NCBI GenBank assembly: GCA_963978895.1
Contig: OZ022242.1
Location: 6,786,299-6,850,298, forward strand
Reading direction: 5' to 3'
Source of the DNA: Erpobdella octoculata
Taxonomy: Eukaryota; Annelida; Clitellata; Hirudinida; Erpobdellidae
Length of the DNA: 64,000 bases
In this document: piece by piece, positions 24,591 through 45,346 of the stretch
Numbering within the stretch: position 1 is the stretch's first letter
How the letters are laid out: every line of letters starts with the position of its first letter
The notes under the pieces: generated by a model
What the model was told of the DNA's origin: nothing
What the model saw: only the letters and a program-made list of their open reading frames with translations
Database searches by the model: none
Made by a program: the position numbers and the translations under genes

Positions 24591-25332
24591 TACAGACAAA
24601 CAGAATGAAGTTGCAAGCTAAGTAAAAATTAAAGTTCGATTTTTTTAAACTTCTAAGAGGGACCCCCTGGGTCCGCCGCTTCTCCCGGCCCAAAACTACT
24701 TGCAGGTGGCTAACAATAGCTACCAAGTGGCAAAAATACCCTACACTAGAAGCTTGCACTTCATTGACAATATCTCAAAAGACCTTAATTTGAACAAAAT
24801 ATATGTGATGTAGTAAAGATTAATGAGTAGGACAGTGACGTGCTGTTTGATTTTAATTTTCAACGCCATTTCTTAAAATTTAACAAAATCGTTAGGGTGT
24901 GGGCGTGGGTAATACCCCACTTTATCGTATATAGGGGACTCTGAACCACGAGGCTCCTTTTTAAAAAATTTATACCTAATACATACTTTTGTTTCATGTT
25001 AGGCACCGCTAAATGATTATAAAAAATAAACGTTTAATATAAAAGCCTGCTACTATACAGTTTGATCAAATGAATATCGAGCAGTTTATATGTGAAATAA
25101 AGAGGTCAGTGCATTTTTTGTAGGGTTTCGGGGTGTTGAAAACGTTTTTGAAATTTATATTGGATGAATATGGAGAGAAAAAGTTGAGCGGTGTGCGATC
25201 TGGCCTTTTACGCTCCGCTCGTATGTTCTGTTGTCTTACTTGTTTTTTCATCTCCGGGAAGTAATACGTAATCTACATTAATATAGGTGCTTGTTTTGAT
25301 TCAAGTTTCGCCTAATAAAAACGCGAAAGTGT
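24591..25332. other. Intergenic stretch upstream of the kinase gene
   Basis: Nothing recognised. The kinase promoter probably lies near the end of this stretch. Confidence 0.4.
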
Positions 25333-33299
<7,967 letters not shown>

Positions 33300-33860
33300 A
33301 TGAAGCAGTGACATAATTTCATATTTTTTTCATAATTAGTGATATCTGTCTGCCTGGTTAATGGTTGTGAATGCAGTATTATACATACTTCCAGTTGTAT
33401 ATTATTGTAGTCTGTCTGGGTTGGCGACACGATTAATCTTCCGCTTTGATTGCCCTTAGTTTTGTTGAGATTGCTCATTAGAAATTTTTACAATTGTTTT
33501 TCTTCTTTTCGACAATATGCAACCTTTGTGCCTGGTTATAATCTCAGTGGGGCGTGCACTTCTATGTGATTTCAGGAACATTTTTTATACACGTTGGCAG
33601 TTGATAGGTTTGACTGTTTTGAGGATCCCTTTCTAATCATGGCCCCAATGTTAAACACTAATAATATTAATTGGCATCGTTTAATAATCTTTTCTATCAT
33701 AATTTAACGTTTTATATTATAAAGCTTTTAATACAATTTATCCAGTAAAAATGGATGACAGTGTTTTGTTTTCTGGAGCGACAGCTATCCTTCTCAGAGG
33801 CTGTTGGTTGCACTGGGAAAAAGTAAAACAAAAAGATCTGTAGAGCACCAACTAAAATGT
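33300..33860. other. Convergent intergenic region
   Basis: 561 bp between the stop codons of the kinase (+) and NAA10 (-) genes. It must contain both 3' UTRs, which may overlap. No AATAAA stands out on the + strand. Confidence 0.5.
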
Positions 33861-35998
<2,138 letters not shown>

Positions 35999-36521
35999 TT
36001 TTTAAATAATCTACCAGAAAAACTGTCAAACAACTTATTATCGGCTATCGCTAAGTAAAGGATGCAGTGAAACAAATCATAAACACTCTATTCTAAATGT
36101 TTAAAAACATAAAAAAATAATAAGTATACAAATTAATTTTTGGCATACGTTTTAATAAAAAATAATTAGAGTATAAAATAAATCTTGTTCTCCTTTTTGC
36201 AGCACATCCCTTCCACGCTTCAACTGCTACTTAAATTTTCTGTCCTCAAAACATTTATTCTTAAACAATATATTTATTAACAGTGCCTGAAATACAATCT
36301 AAAGCAGCGCCACTGAGCTATGTAAAAATTGGGTCTTACTTAAACTTACGCAAACAGCGCAGTGCGCAGGATAGATCTAGATTTCAGAGACACATAAGAA
36401 GGTATATTCACTATATTCATAGATAACTATGCATATATTATACCTAAATTATTCCTTCTAGATTTTGTTTAAGGATCGGCATATAGTTCACCTGTGTTGA
36501 AGATCTCATCATTCTCCAAAC
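35999..36521. other. Intergenic stretch upstream of NAA10
   Basis: AT-rich. It must contain the NAA10 promoter; nothing distinctive was seen. Confidence 0.4.
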
Positions 36522-36720
36522 TTGAGAACAAACGTTTCATCTGTTTTTAATGTTTCCTGTCCCTGCGAACGATCATTCGCCGCGCTGAGACATGACTGCG
36601 AAGCAACTGCGGACAAGATCGCCTTTCCGGACTTGCTTTATTGCACATCCACCGCAAGATTCCAGTGGATCCTTAGAAGATTTTGCAGCGCAGAGATGCA
36701 TCACGGACAACGCAGAATTA
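36522..36720 (+). pseudogene. hAT transposase C-terminal fragment, frameshifted
   Basis: One frame reads FNVSCPCERSFAALR, the start of the hAT C-terminal dimerisation region. A frameshift near 36590 then leads to LRSNCGQDRLSGLALLHIHR and KIPVDP in another frame, followed by an in-frame stop. Frame change plus stop make it a dead fragment. No TIR was found nearby. Confidence 0.8.
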
Positions 36721-36747
36721 ATTTAATCTTTCAATATCCTTATTATT

Positions 36748-36840
36748 ACCTGGCGCTGGTGGCAATGTGGTAAAGCGTTCAGTGGCTTCTATCCCCCCCC
36801 CAGGAAGCCGGGCTCAATTTCCCCCAAAAACCCGACCTTT
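36748..36840 (+). mobile_element. Possible tRNA-related SINE fragment
   Basis: GGCGCTGGTGGCAATGTGGT and AAAGCGTTC resemble the A-box side of the S1 heads, and GGGCTCAATTTCCC resembles a decayed B box. The middle has a C run. Weak. Confidence 0.35.
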
Positions 36841-37848
36841 TCCCCCCTCCGAAAAAATCCAAGCTGAAATTTTCTTTTTTTTAGTATAACGTCTACAGAT
36901 AAGTTGATCCTCTATATAATTAATGTTTTATTTTAAATTTTTGACAGAACGTGTAGCTTATAACGTTGGTATTTAATCTAACTCTAGTATAAAAATCAAA
37001 CCTACCAATAAAAAAAAATTAATACTCATAAATCATTTTCAACAGTAGGGTTAAAGATACGTAGGTTTATTCAAATTTAGATAGTTATGTGCAACACTTC
37101 CATCAATGTCAATTAAAGGCACAGTGAAGCCATTGTCATTATGGTTTTGAAATGGGCCTCTATTCACTCAAAAGTGGGTCTTCTGATTTTGAAGTGGGTT
37201 CTTTTTTATTTTAATGCCCCAGAGACGTTATTTTTGATACAAAATGGGTGGAGCAATAAAAAATGTTATAATTGTAAAAAAAATTGTTAAACTTCGTAAA
37301 TTTATAAAAATTAGAAAAATGCTCTTAAGTCCTCTGAAAATTTCTAGTAATGGTTTCGTCCATTGGAATTCTTCCCAATCAGATTTTTTGTGACAAGTAC
37401 ATATTATCGATACAGCTTGTTTTTTGTGGCATAAAACTTGATCGTTTATGTTCATGATTATGTTCAACTTATTTGATTGAACAGCGCCACTTACATTGTT
37501 TTTTCACGCAGTTATGTTAGGTTCACTTTAGTACAAACTATCAGCGTACAAAGGTATCAGCGTAAAGTTAGTTCCACCCACAAATCGTGGTGGTCACCAT
37601 GTGAAACGTATCGAATAAGTCATCCCGCTGGATAAGATGAGATAACACGGCCATTAAATGTTAATTAAAGAATCTCGGGTTAATGTTGTGAAGCAACGCG
37701 TCGTTCAGTTATACTTCAACTGTAATTCATATGCGTGAATATATATATGTAAGTCGGGTTTTTATTTTTTCCTTACCCCCTTTTTTTTCTTCTCCCCCGT
37801 TTTTTGCCGGATGAAGCTGCACCCGCTTGTATAAGGATAGATAGAAGC
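36841..37848. other. Unannotated AT-rich stretch
   Basis: No feature recognised. Confidence 0.45.
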
Positions 37849-37960
37849 GACTGAAAGCGTTTGCCTGTTGGCCTAAAAGTCGGTGGTTCGAATCTCACCG
37901 GCGTCACTAGCGTCCGTAGGGGGTGTGGGGAGGCACGCACCATAAACAACTGCCTCTAAT
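37849..37960 (+). mobile_element. tRNA-derived SINE (S1) head
   Basis: GCGACTGAAAGCGTTTGCCT, then CGGTGGTTCGAATCTCACC (good B box), then GGCGTCACTAGCG as in the 17605 copy. The distal body differs (GGGGGTGTGGGGAGGCACGC). No cloverleaf closes, so it is not a tRNA gene. Confidence 0.65.
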
Positions 37961-38127
37961 TGTTGTAGTGGTTCTTATACAGGCTTCAGTCTTCTGAGCC
38001 ACTCTAAACCATGTTATATTATATTATATGTTATTATTATATTACCTTTTAAATGTAATGTCGCTGACGGAGTTTGCTATAGTTGATAATCGGAAAAGCA
38101 AATTTGAAATTTAAAAACGTATGAAAG

Positions 38128-38228
38128 GAGTGTGGTAGTCGTCTATAAATGGCTGCTTCTTGTTGTTCTATAAAAATGGGCCCATAAATGGTCAAAAGTT
38201 GGATAAAGTGATTCCTAGCTTAGAAGTC
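38128..38228 (+). repeat. SINE 3' segment, inverted relative to 35238-35345
   Basis: AGTGTGGTAGTCGTCTATAA, ATGGCTGCTTC and TGGGCCCATAAATGGTC run to TAGCTTAGAAGTC. This is the near-exact reverse complement of 35238-35345 (about 95%). Confidence 0.85.
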
Positions 38229-38236
38229 GAAAACTT

Positions 38237-39061
38237 ATGATTAATGCCATGTCGGCAAAACAAGTATCTTCGTGTGACATTATGAAAACGGATAATGGAC
38301 CTCCTTTCAATGGCATTGAATTCGCCCGTTTTGCCGAGCATATGGGTTTCAAACATCGCAAAATTACTCCGCTATGGCCGCGTGCTAATGGCGAAGTTGA
38401 GCGATTCATGAAAACAAAGAAGAAAATCATTAAAACGGCACAACTAGAACGTGAGAATTGGCGTCAGGAACTAAACATCTTTCTTCGCCAATATCGTACC
38501 ACACTCCACAGCACAACTGGTCGCCCACCTGCAACAATGCTTTTTGGTCGTCCTATGAAAACAATCTTTCCATCATTTCCAGTCGACGATACACAAGACG
38601 ACAGAAGTTTTCGTGAGAGGGACGCTCTTATGAAGTCTAAAATGAAAGAGTACGCTGATCAAAAAACATATGTAAAACCATCAACAATCAGTGAAGGTGA
38701 CACGGTCCTTGTGAAACAGCCAGCCACACACAACAAATCGCTGACACCATACATGCCAGTGCCGTACACAGTCACGTCGAAAAATCATTCCATGATCACT
38801 GCGGAACGCAACACTGACAGACAAACAGTTACCCGCAACTCGTCATTCTTCAAGAATCTGGATAAGCAATTATCGAACTGTGCACAGACTAAGGAGCTAT
38901 CTGAAGACCTGGTGGAAGAGGATATCGCACCTAGCGATACTATCATACCGCAAGCTGTTGTAGAAGACCAGCCCAGCCTACAGCCAGTTCAAAACAGTGC
39001 GCGACACTCCAAGCGTGAACACAGACTGCCTGCCCGTTTTGCGGATTTTGTTTTGAAATAA
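38237..39061 (+). pseudogene. Ty3/gypsy-type integrase, 3' part of a truncated retrotransposon
   Basis: An open frame of 274 codons from ATG 38237. It contains the second Asp and the Glu of the D-D(35)E integrase triad (KTDNGPPF, Asp ~19, and RANGEVERF, Glu ~55) with exactly 35 residues between. Then come RQYRTTLHSTTGRPPATMLF and a C-terminal chromatin/DNA-binding-like region, ending ...RLPARFADFVLK. The zinc-binding domain, first Asp and all of gag, protease, RT and RNase H are missing upstream, where a SINE segment adjoins. It is a 5'-truncated element whose remaining frame is intact, so loss may be recent or this part was retained by chance. It is followed by a polypurine tract and an LTR. 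Confidence 0.88.
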
Positions 39062-39110
39062 CTTTTGCTGTTTTATTTTTGTTCCGTTTTATTGCTGGTG
39101 TTTTGTTCTC

Positions 39111-39125
39111 CAAGAAGGGGAGGGA
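39111..39125 (+). other. Polypurine tract (plus-strand primer)
   Basis: AAGAAGGGGAGGGA directly precedes the LTR, the expected position for the plus-strand priming site of an LTR retrotransposon. Confidence 0.8.
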
Positions 39126-39687
39126 TGTAATGTCGTAGTGTGTGATGTGTGATGCATGCATGGACTCCGGTCATTGTTGTATGGATGCAGAGTGAGAGCA
39201 GGCTATAAAAGGAAGCGTAGCTTGCCTGTAAGGACAGGCGAGGAGCGGCGGAGCGATACCATAGCCTATGAGGATCATCCGAGGCTGGTTAAATTGCTAG
39301 CTGCATGGGGAGGTCGATTTGCCGGTCCTTGTCCAACTTATTGCACCTCACTAGTTGGCGGGCTGGAGTGAGTCGAGCCATGTGCCCACGAAAGCCTTGT
39401 GCTTTCGGTGGCCTCCCTTCCTCAAAGCCAACATAAACACGTCACCAAACACTCAAACATACATACCATCTAAATTGTCTAATTGATAGATACAGACGTT
39501 AAACAAACCACACACACACACCCAGACACACACCTGTAAGGACATTCATATTCACATTCGCATTCGCATTCGCATTCGCATTATTCATGTTCTGATTCTG
39601 ATTCTTATATTCGTATTCGTTCGTATATCGGTTAATAAAGTTATCTGTTGCTTTGTGTAGATTATATCATAATCTAAAAACATTACA
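39126..39687 (+). mobile_element. 3' LTR (562 bp) of the Ty3/gypsy-type element
   Basis: It starts TGTAATGT and ends ACATTACA, a perfect 8-bp terminal inverted repeat of the TG...CA type. It has a TATAAAA box at 39204-39210 and a short hexamer repeat CATTCG at ~39556-39580. The 5' LTR is not in the window. A diverged relative is at 1-165. Confidence 0.9.
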
Positions 39688-40447
39688 GGCGGTAAACTGC
39701 TAAACGGCGTTATACAGAGCTGGACGGATGGTAAACAATATGTTGTTAACTTTACTCTTTTCAACGTCGTAGAGTTAGTCGATAAAAAAGACTTCGTATT
39801 GCTATTGGGTGAGATGAAAGACTTACAAGTTCCTAGTTTGAAAATTAACGTCTTCTCCCTAAATGGACACGACTACGGGAAAAAATGGCCGCAATGGATA
39901 TGTAACTGGTTCAAGGTTCAAACAGGCGCGCAACATCTTCCCGTCCTTACTTCCTATCTACAAAATGACGTTAATTATTAATTACATTGACGTCGTTTTC
40001 AACAATATAAGAACGAACCATCGTCTCTCTAAATTCATATACGATGTAGAATTTTCTGATGATCTTCTGGAAGTTGTTCTTTCTTTCACGATATATTCAG
40101 GGAAAATTACGGAAAAAGAGTACTTCAATTTTTTACCATCAATTCATCAGCTCAACGATGAAGCACATCGTATCTATGCAAGCAGGAAAAAATTCAATTC
40201 CATCACAAAACTAATGAAAGCACGCAGTTTGGAATGTCGAATAATTTTCGTTCTTTCGAGTCGTTTGATGATCAGAAATCAACTACGACTACTTGTCTTT
40301 TCGATCAAAACGTTGCAAAAAGGATTGATGTGGGTGGAACTAGGCTACAGATATAAAAGCTACATGAAAAAGTTTCAGAAACAAGTTTTCTGTTACAGAA
40401 AACACTGGTTTGGATCTCAAAATAATTTGTGCAATTATTTATACTAA
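39688..40447 (+). pseudogene. Unidentified broken reading frame abutting the LTR
   Basis: From the first base after the LTR a frame is open for 98 codons without a start (GGKLLNGVIQSWTDGKQYVV..., stop at 39981). A second frame is open from ATG 39863 to 40447, 194 codons. In the overlap the first frame looks the more natural protein (HDYGKKWPQWICNWFK), and the second looks protein-like afterwards (YIDVVFNNIRTNHRLSKFI, LGYRYKSYMKKFQKQVF). This suggests one ancestral protein of ~250 residues with a frameshift near 39970 and its 5' part cut off by the LTR. I do not recognise the family. It could be a host gene, or a gene of another mobile element or virus. Confidence 0.4.
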
Positions 40448-40655
40448 AAATACCTTTTCTATAATAAACTAAATAGAAATTAGTTGTGGCTTTTCAAAAA
40501 TTATCATTATCTAAGATTTTTGGCCTTGACTACTTTTAATTATTTAACCAGCTGTTTTTCCAGTGCTGTTCCTTTGTTTATTTATTCCAATAAATGATTT
40601 AATGATCTTAGATGAATTCATTATTCATATTTAATGTTTTTAGGTTTTAAATATA
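40445..40655 (+). repeat. ~210-bp direct duplication, copy 1
   Basis: It runs from AAAAATACCTTTTC to AATGTTTTTAGGTTTT and is nearly identical (a few changes) to 41168-41375. A Helitron-like copy fills the interval. Copy 1 begins at the end of the orphan frame, so it may be that gene's 3' UTR (AATAAA at ~40590). Confidence 0.93.
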
Positions 40656-41160
40656 TTATGTATGTCCTTTATGCATTGCTACACCATTCATCCGATCGTA
40701 ATGAAATTTTCACACAACCTTGAGAGTCAAGGGGAATCAAATATAGTGAAAAAAATTTTGAAATCCGTCACAAAATGAGCGGAACGGAGCGGGTGAGTGA
40801 GCGGGAACTATATACATATATATACACATACAGGTACATACATAAATGAGCGAAAACGGGTACGGGAAGCCAACTGAGAGCAAAAGATAGAGCGGGAAAG
40901 GGAAGCCAACTGAGAGCGAAAGATAGAGCGGGAAAGGGAAAGCGACCGAGAACGGGAAAGCAACAGGAAGCGAGAAAGCGACCGGAAGCGGGAAAGCGAC
41001 CGGGAGCTGGAAAACGACCGAGAGCGGGAAAGCGACCGGGAGCGGAAAAGCGACCGGGAACGCGACGGGAACGGAAAAGCGGAGAAGGAAACGGGAGCGA
41101 GAGAGACAAACATTAGAAAAACCTCTAAACACCCCGGGCAACGCCGGATGCCCCCGCTAG
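40656..41160 (+). mobile_element. Helitron-like element R1, 5'-truncated
   Basis: It begins in the family's inner 5' part (ATGCATTGCTACACCATTCA, TCCGATCGTAATGAAATTTT). It carries CGACCGGGAGCGGGAAAG-type minisatellite units and ends ACCCCGGGCAACGCCGGATG then CCCCCGCTAG at 41160, next to T. The hairpin CCCGG-GCAACG-CCGGG shortly before CTAG is the classic Helitron 3' terminus. Purine-rich repeats leave several frames open on both strands, but none is a gene. Confidence 0.8.
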
Positions 41161-41167
41161 TTTATAA

Positions 41168-41375
41168 TAAAAATACCTTTTCTATAATAAACTAAATAGA
41201 AATTAGTTGTGGCTTTTCAAAAATTATCATTATCTAACATTTTTGGCCTTGACTACTTTTAATTATTTAACCAGCTGTTTTTCCAGTGCTGTTCCTTTGT
41301 TTATTTATTCCAATAAATGATTTAATGATCTTAGATGAATTCATTATTCATATTTAATGTGTTTAGGTTTTTTAA
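41168..41375 (+). repeat. ~210-bp direct duplication, copy 2
   Basis: Matches 40445-40655 with few differences (e.g. CTAACATT for CTAAGATT). Confidence 0.93.
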
Positions 41376-41847
41376 ATAATAAATATATATATACACCCTT
41401 GGACAAACAGACAGACAAGAAAGCAAGTTAAGAAAAATGTTTTAAAAACGACTGATTACGTGAATGTACAGTTAGAGTACTGAAGAGCGTACACCCTCGG
41501 GCAAGAGCAAAGGTGTCCGCTTTTTGCGTCTGTCTGTACTTCGGGACATGTTACTATAGGCCGGATACAGATTTAAAAAATTCCGTTCCTAACAAAAGTG
41601 TCCGTTGCTCTTAGCAGCCGCTCTTGAGGGTGCCGCCCTAGAGGACTTTTACTTTATTAGAATGTACTCTTTCAATCATTTTTAGATCTATTGCTTTCCC
41701 GTTCCCACTTGCTTTCCCATTCCCGACCACTTTCCCGTTCCCGCTTGCTCTCCCGTTCCCGGTCGCTTTTCCCGCTCCCGTTTTTTGTATAAAGGCAATT
41801 TTCCCATTGTTTTACTCTTTTTCTTTCCTTCTCGTTTTTATAGACAA
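41376..41847. other. Inter-element stretch
   Basis: A partial inverted repeat, CACCCTCGGGCAAGAGCAAAGGTGTCCG-like at 41491 against 41600-41632, suggests a small MITE. 41690-41790 is a fragment of the Helitron repeat body (CCCGTTCCCGGTCGCTTTTC). Confidence 0.45.
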
Positions 41848-42329
41848 CTAGCGGAGGTACCGGCGTTGCCCGGGGTTTTTAAAAGTTTTTCTAATTCTTG
41901 TCTCTCTCGCTCCCGTTTCCTTCCCCGCTTGTTTTCCCGCTCCCGGTCGCTTTCCCGTTCTTGCTTGCTCTCCTGTTCTCGGTCGGTTTCTCGCTCCCGG
42001 TCGCTTTCCCGTTCTCGGACGGTTTTTCGCTCCAGGTCGTTTTCCGCTCCCAGAAGCTGTCCCGTTTCCGGTTTTTTCCCGCTCCCGGTAGATTTCCCGT
42101 TCCGGGTCGCTTTCCCGCTCCCGGTCGCTTTCCCGCTCCCGGTCACTTTCCCTCTCTCGGTCGCTTTTCCGCTCCCGGTTGCTTTCCCGCTCCCGGTAGC
42201 TTTCCCGTTCCCGGTCGCTTTCCCGTTCTCGGTCGCTTTCCCATTCCCGCTCGATCTTTCGCTCTCAGCTGACTTTCCGTTCCCGTTCCCGCTCATTTAT
42301 GTATGTATATGTATGTGTATATGTATGTG

Positions 42330-42406
<77 letters not shown>

Positions 42407-42576
42407 CACGCTCGCTCCGCTCATTTTGTGACGGATTTCAAATTTTTTTCCTCTATATTTGATTCCCCTTGACTCTCAAGGTTGTGTGAAAATTTCATTA
42501 CGATCGGATGAATGGTGTAGCAATGCATAAATAACATACCTATATACATACAAACATTCATTTTTATATATATAGA
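41848..42576 (-). mobile_element. Helitron-like element R2, full length (729 bp)
   Basis: On the reverse strand it starts TCTATATATATAAAAATGAA (after A) and ends with a GGGCAACGCCGG hairpin region and CTAG (before T). These are the TC...CTAG termini and A/T insertion context expected of Helitrons. It contains (TA)n at 42340-42400 and CCGGTCGCTTTCCCG-type minisatellite units. No Rep/helicase is encoded, so it is non-autonomous. Confidence 0.85.
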
Positions 42577-42866
42577 TTTAAAACAAAGACTTTGTATGCT
42601 AGTTTTTTTTATACAAAACCTAATGCAAGAGAGATAAAGAGAAGAGAAAAAAAGAAAAAGAGAAAGTCAGGAACAAAAGATAAAAACAGGAAAACCAAAT
42701 TAATGTGACGCTCGCTTAAAAAGCACCGTGTCCAAACACTTGATCCTATTATTTGACCAAATGGCAAATTTTTCGCCAATTTATAACAATATTGCATTGT
42801 CTACAAATCTAAGGTCAGTTGTCGGAACAATTTCGTTTTATAAACACTAAAGTTTTATTAGATTAA
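42577..42866. other. Spacer between Helitron-like copies
   Basis: Ordinary AT-rich sequence; nothing recognised. Confidence 0.5.
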
Positions 42867-43508
42867 CTAGCGGGGGCACCCGGCGTTGCCCGGGGTTTTT
42901 AGAGGTTTTTCTAATTTTTGTCTTTCTCGCTCCTGTTTCCTTCTTCACATTCCCGTTTCCGTCGCGTTCCCGGTCGCTTTTCCGCTCCCGGTCGTTTTCC
43001 CGTTTTCCCGTTCTCGGTCGCTATCCCTTTCCCGCTTTATTTTTCGCTCTCAGTTGGCTTCCCGTTCCCGTTTTCGCTCATTTATGTATGTATATGTATG
43101 TGTATATATATATATGTATATAGTTCCCGCTCACTCACCCGCTCCGCTCCTCTCATTTTGTGACGGATTTCAAAAATTTTTTCTCTATATTTGATTCCTC
43201 TTGACTCTCAAGGTTGTGTGAAAATTTCATTACGATCGGATGAATGGTGTAGCAATGCATAAAGAACATACATATATACATACATACATACATACATACA
43301 TACATACATACATACATACATACATACATACATACATACATACATACATACATACATACATACATACATACATACATACATACATACATACATACATACA
43401 TACATACATACATACATACATACATACATACATACATACTTACATACATACCTACATACATACATACATACATACATACATACATACATACATACATACA
43501 AACATTCA
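42867..43508 (-). mobile_element. Helitron-like element R3
   Basis: CTAG at 42870-42867 (reverse strand) is preceded by the GGGCAACGCCGGG hairpin. The body is as in R2. A (CATA)n expansion (43270-43500) occupies the 5' side. The 5' end is fused to R4 within the shared ACATTCAT motif. Confidence 0.8.
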
Positions 43509-43790
43509 TCTATATATATAAAAATGAATGTTTGTATATATGTATATATGAATATATATTAATGTCCTTTATGCATTGCTACACCATTCATCCGATCGTA
43601 ATGAAATTTTCACACAACCTTGAGAGTCAAGGGGAATCAAAAATAATAAAAAAAAATTTGAAATCCGTCACAAAATGAGCGGAGCGGAGCGGGTGAACCA
43701 GCCGGAACTATATATATATATGTATGTGCGTATGTATGTGTGTATGTATGTATGTGTATGTGCATGTATGTGTGTGTGTTTATGTATGTA
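43509..43790 (+). mobile_element. Helitron-like element R4, 5' part
   Basis: It starts TCTATATATATAAAAATGAA on the + strand and continues through ATGCATTGCTACACCATTCA and GTCACAAAATGAGCGG to a TATG/TGTA-rich zone. It then runs straight into the CTAG end of R5, so its own 3' end is missing. Confidence 0.75.
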
Positions 43791-44136
43791 CTAGCGGAGA
43801 TACCCGGCGTTGCCCAGGTTTTTTAGAGGTTTTTCTAATGTTTGTCTCTTTCTCTCCCGTTTCCTTTCCCACCTGCTTTCCCACTCCTGTTCGCTTTCCC
43901 GTTTTCGGTCGTTTTCCCGCGCTTTCCCGCTCCCGGTCGCTTTCCCGCGCCCGGTCGCTTTCCCGCTGCCGGTCGCTTTCCCGCTCCCGGTCGTTTTCCC
44001 GTTCCCGGTCGCTGTCCCGTTCCCGCTCACGTTTGCTCTCCCATTCCCGCTCACGATTGCTTTTCCGTTCCCGCTCGCTGTCCGTTCCGGGTCGCTTTCC
44101 CGTTTCTATAATAGACAAACTAACCCACAAACATTC

Positions 44137-44165
<29 letters not shown>
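43791..44165 (-). mobile_element. Helitron-like element R5, 3' part
   Basis: CTAG at 43794-43791 on the reverse strand with the GGGCAACGCCGGG hairpin, then CGGTCGCTTTCCCG minisatellite units. The distal part is shortened to ACATTCATATATATATA. Confidence 0.75.
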
Positions 44166-44167
<2 letters not shown>

Positions 44168-44690
44168 GTCTTAGCAAATCTATTTTACGTTTTATAGGCT
44201 AACAGAAATTATGAAAGAATGTAAAAGAGAAAATGAGCGTGAACGGGAACGGGAACGGGAGAGCAACCGTGACCGGGAATGGGAGAGCAAGCATGACCGG
44301 GAACGGGAGAGCAAGCGTGAGCGGGAACGGGAAAGCGACCGGGAACGGGAAAGCGACCGGGAACGGGAAAGCGACCGGGAACGGGAAAGCGACCGGGAAC
44401 GGGAAAGCGACCGGGAACGCGGAAAGCGACCGGGAACGCGGAAAGCGACCGGGAACGCGGAAAGCGACTGGAATCGGGTGAGCAAGCTTGGAAGGAAACG
44501 CGAGCAAGAGAGAAAATCGATAACAAAACTTCTGAGCGGGAAAGCGACCGGGAGCTGGAAAACGACCGAGAGCGGAAAAGCGACCGGGAACGCTACGAAA
44601 ACGGGAAAGTGGAGAAGGGGACGGGAGCGAAAGAGACAAACATTAGAAAAACCTCTAAAAACCCCGGGCAACGCCGGGTAACCCCGCTAG
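44166..44690 (+). mobile_element. Helitron-like element R6 with 18-bp minisatellite
   Basis: The 3' end at 44687-44690 is CTAG after the hairpin CCCGGGCAACGCCGGG. 44310-44470 is a nearly perfect array of the 18-bp unit CGACCGGGAACGGGAAAG. The 5' boundary is unclear (~44166-44215). Immediately downstream, TTTTTATATATATATAGATT (44691-44710) is the complement of a Helitron 5' end, probably the displaced tail of R5, so R6 appears nested. Confidence 0.75.
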
Positions 44691-44710
44691 TTTTTATATA
44701 TATATAGATT

Positions 44711-45346
44711 ATTTTTCAGCCGTGAATTTGTAAGTTTTTTGAAAGCGTTATTTGGGAGACAATGCCTATACTGTCCTCTCAACAAAATTATTGAGGGGGA
44801 CTTGTTTCACTGTCCCCCCGCAATTTCCGCCCCTGCTCACTGCAACTTTGCTCACAAGTTGAGTTTAAGTTAGCCGTTCTTTGTATTGGTCGCTTGAGAT
44901 GCAATAGTATGTAAAGCACACATTACTGAACTGTCAGATCAAACCTGTGACGTTTGGAATCTTGGAGGTGGTGGCATGACCCGAATCTAAAATTTTGGAG
45001 AAATTCATTACAAGGTTACAACAGTCGGCGGGAATGTATCCGCTGGTAAATACTTTTAGTGCTAACTTAGCCGATATTCTTTGAAAACACAAAGTTTTGT
45101 TTCATTTTGCTGATGGAATCATACCCGAAATGACAAGTTGACCTGTGATTAATCCTCATAATATGACATGCCGAAAACGTTGTAAAAAATAGTTTAAAAT
45201 ACTTGAGCACTGTAAGATAAAAGCAAAAATAAATTTAAAAAAAATGACGAAAAATTTTAATAAAAATGTGTACAGAAGAAATATGATTTAAGAATATTGT
45301 AATCTGTCAGAAGTACAAATACAAAAAATCTGCATATTTGGTTTAT
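44711..45346. other. Intergenic stretch
   Basis: No feature recognised. It includes the 3' flank of the reverse-strand membrane protein gene. Confidence 0.5.

Noticed and set aside
37849..37925. Candidate tRNA gene
   Set aside because: The B box is good but no acceptor or anticodon stem closes and the body continues as in the S1 SINE family; the same holds for 55155 and 46985.
38054..38063. TGTAATGTCG as a possible 5' LTR start
   Set aside because: Only the first ten bases match the 39126 LTR; the following sequence is unrelated.
40737..44681. Many long Arg/Ser/Pro-rich frames on both strands
   Set aside because: They follow the CGACCGGGAACGGGAAAG-type minisatellites of the Helitron-like elements, are open in several frames at once and have no domain.
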